64,000 nt of DNA from Vibrio diabolicus (GTDB taxonomy: Bacteria > Pseudomonadota > Gammaproteobacteria > Enterobacterales > Vibrionaceae): assembly GCA_001048675.1 (NCBI GenBank), contig CCKK01000018.1, positions 124,001-188,000 of the forward strand, in the 5' to 3' direction. Numbering within the stretch: the stretch's first letter is position 1; each line of letters begins with the position of its first letter. Below the pieces are notes generated by a model, which saw only the letters and a list, made by a program, of their open reading frames with translations, was not told the DNA's origin and searched no databases. The position numbers and the translations under genes were made by a program. Shown in pieces: positions 53,111 to 61,937 of the stretch.

Positions 53111-53599
53111 TTAATGGGTGTAGGAGAAATAAGCTAATCCAATTACGATTATCGGCGCGAAAGGAATGACTAACGGCTTATTAGACCTAAAGCCTGGTGT
53201 TACTTTTTCTAAGCAATACCCTTTTATCTGGTGTGATAGAGCAACACTAGTCGATGACACGTGTAACATTAGATAAAAAATGCCCACGATGCCTCCAGCA
53301 AGTATTATTCCAGTAGACGCTTCCCCAAGGTTACTCAGACCCAGCCATGCCCCTATGACGGCGAGTAACTTAACGTCTCCTCCAGCCATTACTTTGAACA
53401 GATACAGCGCGAAACACACTGCAAACGCAACCAACCCACCATATAAATGATCCAAGCCACTTGTTGCTGGGTTGTAAATTACGTTTGCAGTAACAGCAAC
53501 CAAAAGCATAAGCACCGCTTTGTTTGATATTCTGTGTTTCTGAGCGTCTGATACTCCAATCGCAATAAGCAATGACCAAATAACTAACTCGCTAACCAT
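53111..53599 (-). CDS. tadV: Prepilin peptidase TadV (CpaA)
   Basis: A 162-residue, about six-helix aspartyl peptidase that removes the leader from Flp and from TadE/TadF. The two catalytic Asp are in IGVSDAQKHRISN (Asp18) and VMAGGDVKLLAVIG (GxGDxKL-like). Its ATG overlaps the flp stop codon by one base (TAATG), a sign of translational coupling. It lacks the methyltransferase domain of PilD, as is usual for TadV. Confidence 0.93.
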   Translation of the reverse strand: MVSELVIWSLLIAIGVSDAQKHRISNKAVLMLLVAVTANVIYNPATSGLDHLYGGLVAFAVCFALYLFKVMAGGDVKLLAVIGAWLGLSNLGEASTGIILAGGIVGIFYLMLHVSSTSVALSHQIKGYCLEKVTPGFRSNKPLVIPFAPIIVIGLAYFSYTH

Positions 53600-53772
53600 T
53601 ACGAGCTGCTGATACGACCAGCTACTGAAGTAAACTTGTTAGACAAAGTCGTCCAGAAGCCTGAAGTCAAGAACGCTGTAACAATTAACGCCGCACCTAG
53701 AATGTACTCTAAAAGTGTTAGCCCCTCTTCATCTTCCATGAAGTCCTTGATTAGATTGCGAAAGTTATCCAT
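53599..53772 (-). CDS. flp: Flp major pilin
   Basis: A 57-residue Flp/Fap prepilin. The leader MDNFRNLIKDFMEDEEG is followed by LTLLEYILGAALIVTAFL; cleavage after Gly and the Glu-Tyr pair at +5/+6 are the Flp signature. ATG 53772 is selected because AAGGGGAT lies just upstream; a 21-residue extension from 53835 has no pilin homology. It is the first gene of the tad operon, with its promoter in the 330-bp gap shared with a divergent AraC-type gene. A single flp copy is seen here. Confidence 0.95.
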   Translation of the reverse strand: MDNFRNLIKDFMEDEEGLTLLEYILGAALIVTAFLTSGFWTTLSNKFTSVAGRISSS

Positions 53773-54102
53773 ATGATTATCCCCTTTAACGTATCTCGCG
53801 ATTAATGATACAGGTCTCATGTGCACCTGAATCATGCTTAAACATTAGTCACCGAGAATTAGGGGGGTTAGGACTTTTTTGCCAAAGGTTGGTACTTTCT
53901 TGCCTACCTGCGCTTCAGAATCAAAATGTATCAATAACGAGACACATCACCACCAACTATGTGACACCTTTCACACTTGCAGTATGACTATATAAGCCTA
54001 AGCTTAATAAACGAAAGGGTGAGGTCTGAAGCTCAAGGAATGAGGCTCGACTGACCTCAATACATACTAACGTTGGTGTAGTACGTACTGAGCGGGATTC
54101 AT
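53773..54102. promoter_or_regulatory. flp / AraC-type regulator divergent promoter region
   Basis: This 330-bp gap carries the promoters of the tad operon (minus) and the AraC-type gene (plus). TGTGACACCTTTCACA at 53960-53975 is a perfect CRP core (TGTGA-N6-TCACA), 127 bp before the AraC-type start and 188 bp before flp. A G-rich run AGGGGGGTTAGGA near 53862 is the only other conspicuous feature. No reading frame here is credible. Confidence 0.75.
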
Positions 54103-54861
54103 ATGGATAGACTGACCAAAGCTTATTGGATTGGAGAGACTCTTTGCTCGCTGCCGGAATCACTTCGCTGTGAGTTTGATAAGAGCTTTGAGATTATGGA
54201 CTGTAGCAAAGATATCTCTGTGCTTAGCGATAAAGAACACTGCTATTTCTTCTACTACATGACTTGCGATCATCGAGAGCACCTGAAAGGCGTCATCACG
54301 CTCTGTGAAAATCTCGACAAAAAACTGATCGTTATACATCCAACCGATATCGAGCCTCACTTACCTCCAAAGCATATTTGTGCGGAATATTATACGTTGA
54401 ATGAAATCACCCTCCCGATTTGGCTATCACAGATAAAATTGAAATACTTTTTGCACAGCAAGGTCGACGAAGAACAAATTTCGGTCGATAAACTCTTTTC
54501 TCGAAGCGGAAAGTCGAATTTTTCTGACGTGGTTCATTACATCGCCAATAACGTCCATAAAGACCTAAGGGAAGAGGAAGCAGCTGCGCTTTGTCACTAC
54601 TCACCGAACTACTTTTCCAAAGTATTCCATCGCAAAGTTGGTATGTGCTTTCGTGATTATGTCACTGCGAAACGCATTTCATTAGCAAAGAAAATGCTCG
54701 TTGAAAATGAATCAATGAAAATTGCCTATATTGCTTATCAATGTGGATACCGAGATGTCTCTTACTTTTCTCGAATTTTTAAGAAAAAAACAAGGCCTGT
54801 CCCCAGCGAATTATCGGCAACAGTTTTAGGCGCTATTAGTACCGACTTTAGGGGTAACTAA
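54103..54861 (+). CDS. AraC-family regulator beside the tad operon (C-terminus altered by frameshift)
   Basis: The 252-residue frame ends in an AraC-type DNA-binding domain (residues about 140-235): HYSPNYFSKVFHRKVGMCFRDYV and KIAYIAYQCGYRDVSYFSRIFKKK are its two helix-turn-helix units. The N-terminal 140 residues match no domain I know; alternating hydrophobic segments hint at a degenerate receiver fold. After FKKK the given frame reads TRPVPSELSATVLG, whereas the next frame reads QGLSPANYRQQF and stops at 54829, the canonical AraC ending. One A too many in the A7 run at 54784-54790 explains this. Probably regulates flp-tad, inferred from the divergent layout. Confidence 0.85.
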   Translation: MDRLTKAYWIGETLCSLPESLRCEFDKSFEIMDCSKDISVLSDKEHCYFFYYMTCDHREHLKGVITLCENLDKKLIVIHPTDIEPHLPPKHICAEYYTLNEITLPIWLSQIKLKYFLHSKVDEEQISVDKLFSRSGKSNFSDVVHYIANNVHKDLREEEAAALCHYSPNYFSKVFHRKVGMCFRDYVTAKRISLAKKMLVENESMKIAYIAYQCGYRDVSYFSRIFKKKTRPVPSELSATVLGAISTDFRGN

Positions 54862-54962
54862 CGCTATCCTCCCCACATATTTCATCAAAATGCATTCCCG
54901 TGTCGTTATTTAACATGCTAAAGTTAACAATGCGTTAACAATTATAAATACAACGAGAAGAC

Positions 54963-56669
54963 ATGGAGTCACTAAAAATGAATCAGCCGAATCTAAACAG
55001 CGCTGCTGGTTGCGCTCTCCCACCACCAAATGAAATGATTCTCAAATGGGCTCAAGAGCGCCCAAATGAGGTCTATCTAAAACAAATTATTAACCGACAA
55101 TTTGTTGAATACACGTTCGCTGATGTTGCCGATCAAGCCTTAAAACTCGTCAGTGCACTACGCAACCTCGGAGTACAGCCTGGCGACAAAGTGGCGTTAG
55201 TGTCTAAAAACTGTGCAGAGTGGTTTATTTGCGATCTTGCGATGATGCTTGGCGATTATGTCAGTGTGCCAATCTTTCCTACCGCCGGCGCGGACACCAT
55301 CGAATACTGTGTGACTCATAGTGAAAGTAAAGCGCTCATTGGCGGAAAACTTGATGATCCTAAAGCAACCCAGCAAGTCATTGATGCAATGCCGGAACTC
55401 ATTAGTATCTCGCTCCCCTACGATACTGCACCAAAATGTCAGTATGAATACCAAGCACTCATTGCCGATGCAATGCCAAGTGAAGAGCGTCCACAGCACT
55501 ACGACGATAAGCTAATGTCTTTGGTGTATACCTCTGGTACGTCAGGATTACCGAAAGGTGCTATGCTGACCTACGGAGCGTTTAACTGGTCAGTACAACA
55601 ACTGATAAACCATATCGGTATTCAAGAAAATGATCGTCTATTTTCTTACTTACCTTTGGCTCATATTACAGAGCGCGTCTACATTTTTGGCTCATCCATC
55701 ATGGGTGGTGTACCAACAGCATTTCCAGAATCATTGGATACCTTTATCGAAGATGTAAAAATGCACCGCCCGACTCTGTTTATCTCAGTCCCGCGATTAT
55801 GGACGCTATTCCAACAACGTATTCAAGACAAACTTCCACAGAAGAAGCTCAACATTCTATTGAAAATCCCATTCGTCAATTCTCTGATCAAGAAAAAGCT
55901 CGCAGAAGGATTGGGGTTGGATCAGGCTCGAGTATTAGGCTGTGGCTCTGCCCCGGTATCACCAGCACTGCTGGAATGGTACCACTCTGTAGGACTCAAT
56001 ATTACTGAAGCTTGGGGCATGACAGAATCATTTGCTTATAGCACGCTCAACTACCCATTTAGAGCTGACAAAATTGGTAGTGTCGGTAATGCTGGACCAG
56101 GTATTGAGTTAAAAATCGCTGACGATGATGAAATCATGGTGCGTGGCAAAGGGCTATTTTCTGGCTACTACAAAAATGACATTGCCACCCAAGAGTCTTT
56201 TGATTCAGAGGGCTGGCTACACACAGGCGATATCGGCTCTATCGACTCAGATGGTTACCTAACCATTCAAGGCCGTAAAAAAGATAACTTTAAAACCGCC
56301 AAAGGTAAGTTTGTCTCTCCAGTTCCTATCGAGAAAAAACTTTTCGAATACAGTCGCGTAGAGATGATGTGCCTCATCGGTTTAGGGCTACCAGCCCCGA
56401 TTCTTTTGGTTGTGCCACATGATTTTCCTAACTTTGATCGGGAACGGTACGCACGAACCACCCGCAAAGTCATTGCAAAAATGAATCAAGAACTCGCCTC
56501 TCATGAGCAAATCAAAGGCGTATTAATGATTAAAGAGCCTTGGAGCATTGAAAATGGCGTATTGACGCCAACACTCAAAATTAAACGTCATGTGCTTGAG
56601 CAAAAGTATCATGAAATTGGTCACAACTGGCCGAAAGGTGAATTGGTTGTGTGGGAAGAAGACTTATAG
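54963..56669 (+). CDS. AMP-binding long-chain acyl-CoA synthetase-like protein
   Basis: A 568-residue adenylate-forming ligase. The P-loop-like motif is LVYTSGTSGLPKGAMLTYG (about residue 182), followed by LPLAHITERVY, the GCGSAPVSPALLEWYHSVGLNITEAWGMTES block, and GWLHTGDIGSIDSDGYLTIQGRKKDNFKTAKGK, which carries the hinge Asp and the catalytic-loop Lys. It is likely to activate a fatty or related acid to its CoA ester. It is not FadD itself by sequence feel; chain specificity is unknown. I remember the same gene next to fusA2 in V. cholerae. ATG 54963 follows GAGAAG. Confidence 0.87.
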   Translation: MESLKMNQPNLNSAAGCALPPPNEMILKWAQERPNEVYLKQIINRQFVEYTFADVADQALKLVSALRNLGVQPGDKVALVSKNCAEWFICDLAMMLGDYVSVPIFPTAGADTIEYCVTHSESKALIGGKLDDPKATQQVIDAMPELISISLPYDTAPKCQYEYQALIADAMPSEERPQHYDDKLMSLVYTSGTSGLPKGAMLTYGAFNWSVQQLINHIGIQENDRLFSYLPLAHITERVYIFGSSIMGGVPTAFPESLDTFIEDVKMHRPTLFISVPRLWTLFQQRIQDKLPQKKLNILLKIPFVNSLIKKKLAEGLGLDQARVLGCGSAPVSPALLEWYHSVGLNITEAWGMTESFAYSTLNYPFRADKIGSVGNAGPGIELKIADDDEIMVRGKGLFSGYYKNDIATQESFDSEGWLHTGDIGSIDSDGYLTIQGRKKDNFKTAKGKFVSPVPIEKKLFEYSRVEMMCLIGLGLPAPILLVVPHDFPNFDRERYARTTRKVIAKMNQELASHEQIKGVLMIKEPWSIENGVLTPTLKIKRHVLEQKYHEIGHNWPKGELVVWEEDL

Positions 56670-56675
56670 CCTTGT

Positions 56676-56710
56676 CTGCACTCCTCAATATCATTGGGGA
56701 GTGCAGTTTA
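56676..56710. terminator. Bidirectional hairpin between the acyl-CoA ligase and DUF1127 genes
   Basis: CTGCACTCCTCAA pairs with TTGGGGAGTGCAG (one mismatch) around TATCA. The T tract is weak (TTTAATT), so efficiency is uncertain. Confidence 0.65.
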
Positions 56711-56737
56711 ATTCTGAGCTTGAATCAAACTCATAAA

Positions 56738-56947
56738 CTACTCTCTCCAAAAAGGCTTCCTCACTTCACTATTAATTTCCTTTTCATCTAATCCAATATC
56801 GTCCCAAAGATGTTCTGGTAACTCTCTCAAGTGACGACGTGTCTTGTAGTTTCTTCTCCAACTAGCAAGTTTAGAATAAATTAACTGTAATCCGGTCTGA
56901 TGGTCAGCTGGTAAAGTGCGCTCACAAGTGTGTGTCATGTTTTCCAT
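56738..56947 (-). CDS. Small DUF1127 (YjiS-like) protein
   Basis: A 69-residue protein ending in a DUF1127 domain: WRRNYKTRRHLRELPEHLWDDIGL with the conserved Arg/Trp pattern and the Leu-x-x-L-x-D-x-G-L core. In other bacteria DUF1127 proteins of this size take part in RNA or phosphate/stress metabolism; the function here is unknown. ATG 56947 (MENM) follows AGGAG at good spacing; a start ten residues upstream is less likely. It is divergent from a LysR gene, a pairing that suggests control by that regulator. Confidence 0.8.
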   Translation of the reverse strand: MENMTHTCERTLPADHQTGLQLIYSKLASWRRNYKTRRHLRELPEHLWDDIGLDEKEINSEVRKPFWRE

Positions 56948-57045
56948 GTAACCAACTCCTATAACAATGTTGACCACTTAATAATCAGCGACTACGCTGA
57001 TATCCTCAAACGATAGAATCTGCCATTGAGTTAAGGAAAACTAAT

Positions 57046-57996
57046 GTGAAAGATCGAATGCCTCCTTTACAGGGCTTGTATTACTTCTTCGTTGCAGCAA
57101 AGGAAGGTAGCTTTAAAACAGCGGCAAAAGAATTGTTTGTTACGCCAGCTGCCATCAGTCAGCAAATTCGTCATCTTGAACAGTTTTTAGGAACGGACTT
57201 ATTTGTTCGCCAGCACAGAAAAATCGTGCTCACACCTGAGGGAGAGCTGCTGTTTACTCAGGCAGAAAGAGGGTTTGCTCATTTGCAGCAAGGGGTGAGA
57301 TTGGTTAATCAAGATCCTAATCCTAACCACCTTTCGATATCAACACTCCCCTCTTTCGCTCACCATTGGTTAGTCCCGAAAATTACGGCTTTTCGTCAGC
57401 GTCACCCTGATATCGCCTTACTATTAGAACCAACCAATGATTTGGTGTCTTTTCAAGATAGTCAGATCGATTTGTGTGTCCGTTACGGTTTAGGAAAATA
57501 CCCTAATTTAGAATCACAATGGTTAATGGATGAAGCTTTTTATCCTGCCTGTCACCCGGTATATCAGAAAGAGCACGGAATCTATCGCATTGAAGATTTA
57601 AGCAAAGCAGAGCTCATCGAAGACGTATGGCCAGATCTGGACTGGAACATGTGGTTAGCGAGACTTGGTCATTCAGCCGCAAAGCCTGCTTTAAAATACA
57701 GTGGCTCACACTTAGTGTTAGAAGCCGCGTTATCACTACAAGGCGTAGCGCTCGTCAAACACAGTTTAGCTCATCAATATTTCCGTTCAGGCAAACTGGT
57801 CCGAATTGGTGATATAGCCATTAAACCCAAATTTGCGTATTACCTGTGCGCTCCAAAAGGCTACTTAAAGCGACCTAAAGCCCAATTGTTTGCACAATGG
57901 TTGAGAGAAGAAATAGAAACATTTGAAAAGTCAGTGATACCAGATTTTAAAACCATCGACCTCAATGTTAGTAATACTGGCTCAGCTTCAGAATAG
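57046..57996 (+). CDS. LysR-family regulator (GcvA-like)
   Basis: A 316-residue LysR protein with the GcvA/AmpR-type opening MPPLQGLYYFFVAAKEGSFK followed by VTPAAISQQIRHLEQFLG (helix-turn-helix about residues 8-60), and an effector domain with LSISTLPSFAHHWLVPKI and IDLCVRYGLGKYP. Start is GTG 57046 behind AAGGA; the family's first residues fit. It is divergent from the small DUF1127 gene, about 100 bp between starts, which it may control. A strong terminator lies between it and the convergent EF-G gene. Confidence 0.88.
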   Translation: MKDRMPPLQGLYYFFVAAKEGSFKTAAKELFVTPAAISQQIRHLEQFLGTDLFVRQHRKIVLTPEGELLFTQAERGFAHLQQGVRLVNQDPNPNHLSISTLPSFAHHWLVPKITAFRQRHPDIALLLEPTNDLVSFQDSQIDLCVRYGLGKYPNLESQWLMDEAFYPACHPVYQKEHGIYRIEDLSKAELIEDVWPDLDWNMWLARLGHSAAKPALKYSGSHLVLEAALSLQGVALVKHSLAHQYFRSGKLVRIGDIAIKPKFAYYLCAPKGYLKRPKAQLFAQWLREEIETFEKSVIPDFKTIDLNVSNTGSASE

Positions 57997-58063
57997 TAGG
58001 TAAACAACACCAAAGGCGTATATCAGCGAAACAAAAACGCGCTATGTATAAGCGGTTAGATAC

Positions 58064-58092
58064 AAAAAGCCCCGCACTAGGCGGGGCTTTCA
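58064..58092. terminator. Bidirectional terminator LysR gene / EF-G
   Basis: AAAGCCCCGC, ACTAG, GCGGGGCTTT: a perfect ten-base stem with A and T runs on the flanks. Confidence 0.92.
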
Positions 58093-58114
58093 AGTTATAG
58101 AGTTAACTTAAGAA

Positions 58115-60205
58115 TTACTTCTTAGCGTTACGCTCTTTAACGTCAGCAATTACTTGCTCAGCAACGTTTGCTGGACATGGTGCGTAGTGTGAGAACTCCA
58201 TAGAGAACTGACCACGACCAGAAGTCATTGTACGTAGAGTACCGATGTAACCAAACATTTCTGATAGAGGTACATCACCCTTGATACGTACGCCAGTAGA
58301 CGCAGCTTGTTGGTCTTTGATCATACCACGACGACGGTTAAGGTCACCGATTACGTCACCAACGTGATCTTCTGGAGTGAACACGTCAACTTTCATGATT
58401 GGTTCAAGAAGTTGCGCGCCAGCTTTAGGCATAGACTGACGGAATGCGCCTTTAGCAGCGATTTCGTAAGCGATTGCTGAAGAGTCAACTGCGTGGAAAC
58501 CACCGTCGAATAGTTCAACTTCAACGTCTAGAGTAGGGAAGCCAGCTAGAACACCGTGCTCCATCATTGACGCAAAGCCTTTCTCAACTGCAGGCCAGAA
58601 TTCTTTAGGTACGTTACCACCAACAACTGTTGACTTGAACGTGAAGCCAGAGTTTGGCTCACCTGGTTTGATACGGTAATCGATCTTACCGAACTGACCA
58701 GAACCACCAGACTGTTTCTTGTGCGTGTAGCTGTCTTCGATTGCTTGAGTGATAGTTTCACGGTAAGCAACCTGTGGAGCACCAACTTCTAGCTCAACGC
58801 CGTAAGTACGCTTAAGGATATCTACCTTGATGTCTAGGTGAAGTTCACCCATACCTTTCAGGATAGTTTCGCCTGAATCTTCATCAGTCTCAACTTGGAA
58901 TGATGGATCTTCTGCAACCATTTTACCGATCGCGATACCCATCTTCTCAGAACCGCCTTTATCTTTAGGCTTAACTGCGATAGAGATTACTGGATCTGGG
59001 AAGATCATTGGCTCAAGAGTACATTCGTGCTTAGGATCACATAGAGTGTGACCAGTTTGAACGTTCTTCATACCAACTACAGCGATGATGTCACCAGCTT
59101 GTGCTGAATCGATCTCGTTACGCTCGTCTGCGTGCATCTCAACCATACGGCCGATACGCTCTGTTTTACCAGTTGCAGAGTTAAGTACTGTGTCACCTTT
59201 CTTCATCTTACCAGAGTAGATGCGGATAAAGGTTAGAGCACCAAAACGGTCGTCCATGATCTTAAATGCAAGTGCACGTAGTGGCTCGTCTGCAGATACA
59301 GTCGCAACTTCACCAGTTGGCTCACCAGTCTCTGAATCAGTTAGAGGCTGTGGATCAACTTCTGTTGGAGATGGTAGGTAATCAATTACCGCGTCAAGAA
59401 TAAGTTGGATACCTTTGTTCTTGTACGCTGAACCACAGTAAGTTGGGAAGAATGCTAGATCACGAGTACCTTTACGGATACAACGTTTGATGTCTTCTAG
59501 AGATGGCTCTTCGCCTTCTTCTAGGTAAGCCATCATTAGATCTTCGTCTTGCTCTAGAGCAGTTTCGATTAGCATTTCACGGTATTCAGCAGCTTTTTCT
59601 ACCATGTCTGCTGGAATATCTTGAACTTCGTAGTTCTCTGGCTGGCCAGACTCATCCCATACGTAAGCTTGTTGGCTTAGTACGTCTACAACACCTACGA
59701 AATCTTCTTCGATACCGATAGGTAGAGTCATAACTAGAGGTGTAGCACCTAGTACGTTTTGTACTTGATCTACAACTTTGTAGAAATCTGCGCCCATACG
59801 GTCTAGTTTGTTAACGAAGATCAGACGTGATACGTGTGATTCGTCAGCGTAACGCCAGTTAGTTTCTGACTGAGGCTCAACACCACCAGAACCACAGAAT
59901 ACACCGATACCACCGTCAAGTACTTTTAGAGAACGGTAAACTTCGATAGTGAAGTCAACGTGTCCAGGAGTATCGATGATGTTTAGACGGTGATCGTTCC
60001 AGAAACAAGTTGTTGCTGCAGACTGGATTGTGATACCACGTTCAGCTTCCTGCTCCATGAAGTCAGTTGTAGTTGAACCGTCGTGTGTATCACCGATCTT
60101 ATGGATCTTACCAGTTAGCTTTAGGATACGCTCTGTAGAGGTAGTTTTACCCGCGTCTACGTGAGCAAAAATACCAATGTTTCTGTATTTTGATAAATCA
60201 GTCAT
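58115..60205 (-). CDS. fusA2: Elongation factor G (second-copy type)
   Basis: A 696-residue translational GTPase. G1 is [15 protein letters not shown], switch/G2 around [15 protein letters not shown]3 [17 protein letters not shown]4 [10 protein letters not shown]; domains II-V follow, with the C-terminal [27 protein letters not shown]. Residue choices such as [12 protein letters not shown] and the lack of neighbouring rpsL, rpsG and tuf point to the second EF-G found in vibrios rather than the str-operon copy. Role (elongation versus ribosome recycling) cannot be decided here. Codon use is strongly biased, with a heavily edited-looking set of preferred codons, so expression is probably high. 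Confidence 0.9.
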   Translation of the reverse strand: MTDLSKYRNIGIFAHVDAGKTTSTERILKLTGKIHKIGDTHDGSTTTDFMEQEAERGITIQSAATTCFWNDHRLNIIDTPGHVDFTIEVYRSLKVLDGGIGVFCGSGGVEPQSETNWRYADESHVSRLIFVNKLDRMGADFYKVVDQVQNVLGATPLVMTLPIGIEEDFVGVVDVLSQQAYVWDESGQPENYEVQDIPADMVEKAAEYREMLIETALEQDEDLMMAYLEEGEEPSLEDIKRCIRKGTRDLAFFPTYCGSAYKNKGIQLILDAVIDYLPSPTEVDPQPLTDSETGEPTGEVATVSADEPLRALAFKIMDDRFGALTFIRIYSGKMKKGDTVLNSATGKTERIGRMVEMHADERNEIDSAQAGDIIAVVGMKNVQTGHTLCDPKHECTLEPMIFPDPVISIAVKPKDKGGSEKMGIAIGKMVAEDPSFQVETDEDSGETILKGMGELHLDIKVDILKRTYGVELEVGAPQVAYRETITQAIEDSYTHKKQSGGSGQFGKIDYRIKPGEPNSGFTFKSTVVGGNVPKEFWPAVEKGFASMMEHGVLAGFPTLDVEVELFDGGFHAVDSSAIAYEIAAKGAFRQSMPKAGAQLLEPIMKVDVFTPEDHVGDVIGDLNRRRGMIKDQQAASTGVRIKGDVPLSEMFGYIGTLRTMTSGRGQFSMEFSHYAPCPANVAEQVIADVKERNAKK

Positions 60206-60421
60206 TGTCTTACTCTGTTAATAAGGTATAAAGTGCGCGCAGAGTATATCACATTCTGTCAATACTGATACCCTTGCGTGCGGATGGAAAGAAAAAAAAT
60301 TTTAACGTGAAATTTCCGTCCCCAAAGCATAGTCAAACACAGCAATTTATGTACTTTATTCGCATTTTATTGAGGACGGATAGAACAGTTTGTGATTACA
60401 CAAATACCATTCTTATGAGCA

Positions 60422-61801
60422 TTACAGCTCGTCAAAAGCCTCTATAGCTTCCGACAATTTCTTAACGCCGTGAATTTGCATGCCAGGAATGCCGCCTTTC
60501 GGCATGTTGGCTGCAGGCACAATGGCTTTCTTGAAACCATGTTTGAACGCTTCATTCAAACGTTCTTGCCCACTTGGCACAGGACGGATTTCGCCTGCAA
60601 GCCCGACCTCACCAAAAATAACCACATCTTTGGGAAGTGGACGGTCACGAAAACTCGATAAAAGCGCCATAACTAACGCAAGATCGGCACTCGTCTCCGT
60701 CACCTTAACACCGCCAACCACATTAACAAAGACATCTTGGTCTGCCATTTGTAAACCACCATGCTTATGCAACACAGCGAGCAAAAGTGATAAGCGGTTC
60801 TGCTCCAAACCGACCGCAACACGGCGAGGGTTTGCCAATTGCGAGTAATCCACCAACGCTTGAATCTCTACTAATAGAGGACGCGTACCTTCCCAAACCA
60901 CCATAACAGAAGAACCAGATGTTTCTTCTTCACCACGAGAAAGGAAAATCGCGGATGGGTTACTCACTTCTTTCAACCCTTGACCTGTCATTGCAAAAAC
61001 ACCGAGCTCATTCACAGCGCCAAAGCGGTTTTTATGACTACGCAATGTGCGAAAGCGGCTATCAGTACCACCATCAAGCAGCACTGAACAGTCTATAATG
61101 TGCTCAAGAACTTTAGGGCCCGCAAGGGTACCATCTTTTGTTACGTGACCAACAATAAATACCGCGACGTTATTCTGTTTTGCGTATCGTGTCAGAGCAG
61201 TCGCAGATTCACGTACTTGAGCAACACTGCCCGGTGACGATTGAACATCTGAAACGTGCATTACCTGAATCGAGTCAATCACCATAATGCGAGGTTGCTC
61301 TTTTTCGGCAATTTGGCAAATTTTGTCGACGTTTGTTTCCGATAACATCTTTAAGTGCTCTTTCGGCAAGCCCAGTCGAGAAGCTCGCATTGCTACCTGC
61401 TGCAACGATTCTTCACCTGTTACATAGAGCGTTGGCATTTGCGCAGACAAACTACACATGGTTTGCAGCAGCAAGGTGGATTTACCCGCGCCAGGGTTAC
61501 CACCAATCAAAATAGCAGCGCCGGGTACAACGCCCCCACCTAATACGCGGTCAAGTTCTTTAAACCCACTGGTGAAGCGTGGCACTTCCTGCAGATCAAT
61601 TTCGGATAACGTTTGAACTGTTGCTTCTGTTGCGGAACCCGCGTAGCCGGATAAACGTTCATTACGAGCAACCGTTGGCGATGCAGCGATACGGACTTCT
61701 GTTATCGTATTCCACGAACCACATGCGTTACACTGCCCCTGCCAACGGGGAAAGTCCGCGCCACAATCATTACAAACATACGCTCGTTTTGCTTTCGCCA
61801 T
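60422..61801 (-). CDS. radA: DNA repair helicase RadA (Sms)
   Basis: RadA is a RecA-like branch-migration helicase acting in homologous recombination. The 459-residue protein has an N-terminal C4 zinc motif (CNDCGADFPRWQGQCNACG), Walker A GGNPGAGKST, the RadA-specific SHKNRFGAVNELGVF (KNRFG), and a C-terminal Lon-like domain (VGGVKVTETSADLALVMALLSS). ATG 61801 follows GAGG at six bases and fits the family start MAKAKRAYVC; a 59-codon upstream extension has no homology and would overlap the divergent PilZ gene. Confidence 0.97.
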   Translation of the reverse strand: MAKAKRAYVCNDCGADFPRWQGQCNACGSWNTITEVRIAASPTVARNERLSGYAGSATEATVQTLSEIDLQEVPRFTSGFKELDRVLGGGVVPGAAILIGGNPGAGKSTLLLQTMCSLSAQMPTLYVTGEESLQQVAMRASRLGLPKEHLKMLSETNVDKICQIAEKEQPRIMVIDSIQVMHVSDVQSSPGSVAQVRESATALTRYAKQNNVAVFIVGHVTKDGTLAGPKVLEHIIDCSVLLDGGTDSRFRTLRSHKNRFGAVNELGVFAMTGQGLKEVSNPSAIFLSRGEEETSGSSVMVVWEGTRPLLVEIQALVDYSQLANPRRVAVGLEQNRLSLLLAVLHKHGGLQMADQDVFVNVVGGVKVTETSADLALVMALLSSFRDRPLPKDVVIFGEVGLAGEIRPVPSGQERLNEAFKHGFKKAIVPAANMPKGGIPGMQIHGVKKLSEAIEAFDEL

Positions 61802-61937
61802 GATGCCTCGATTTTTTCTACAAATGTGACTAAGCACAGCCAAGTCAGACCTTAACTGAAATGAACTATTGATATACTTAAGTTTTACTTCGCTTAGCCG
61901 ATACAATTTAAAGTAACGACATACTCTAACAGAAATA

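Noticed and set aside
41348..53772. The pilus locus as a type II secretion or type IV (MSHA/Pil) system
   Set aside because: Flp-type pilin, TadV peptidase, CpaF-type ATPase, TadZ, RcpC and TadE/G identify a Tad system; GspC-O or PilMNOP-like genes are absent.
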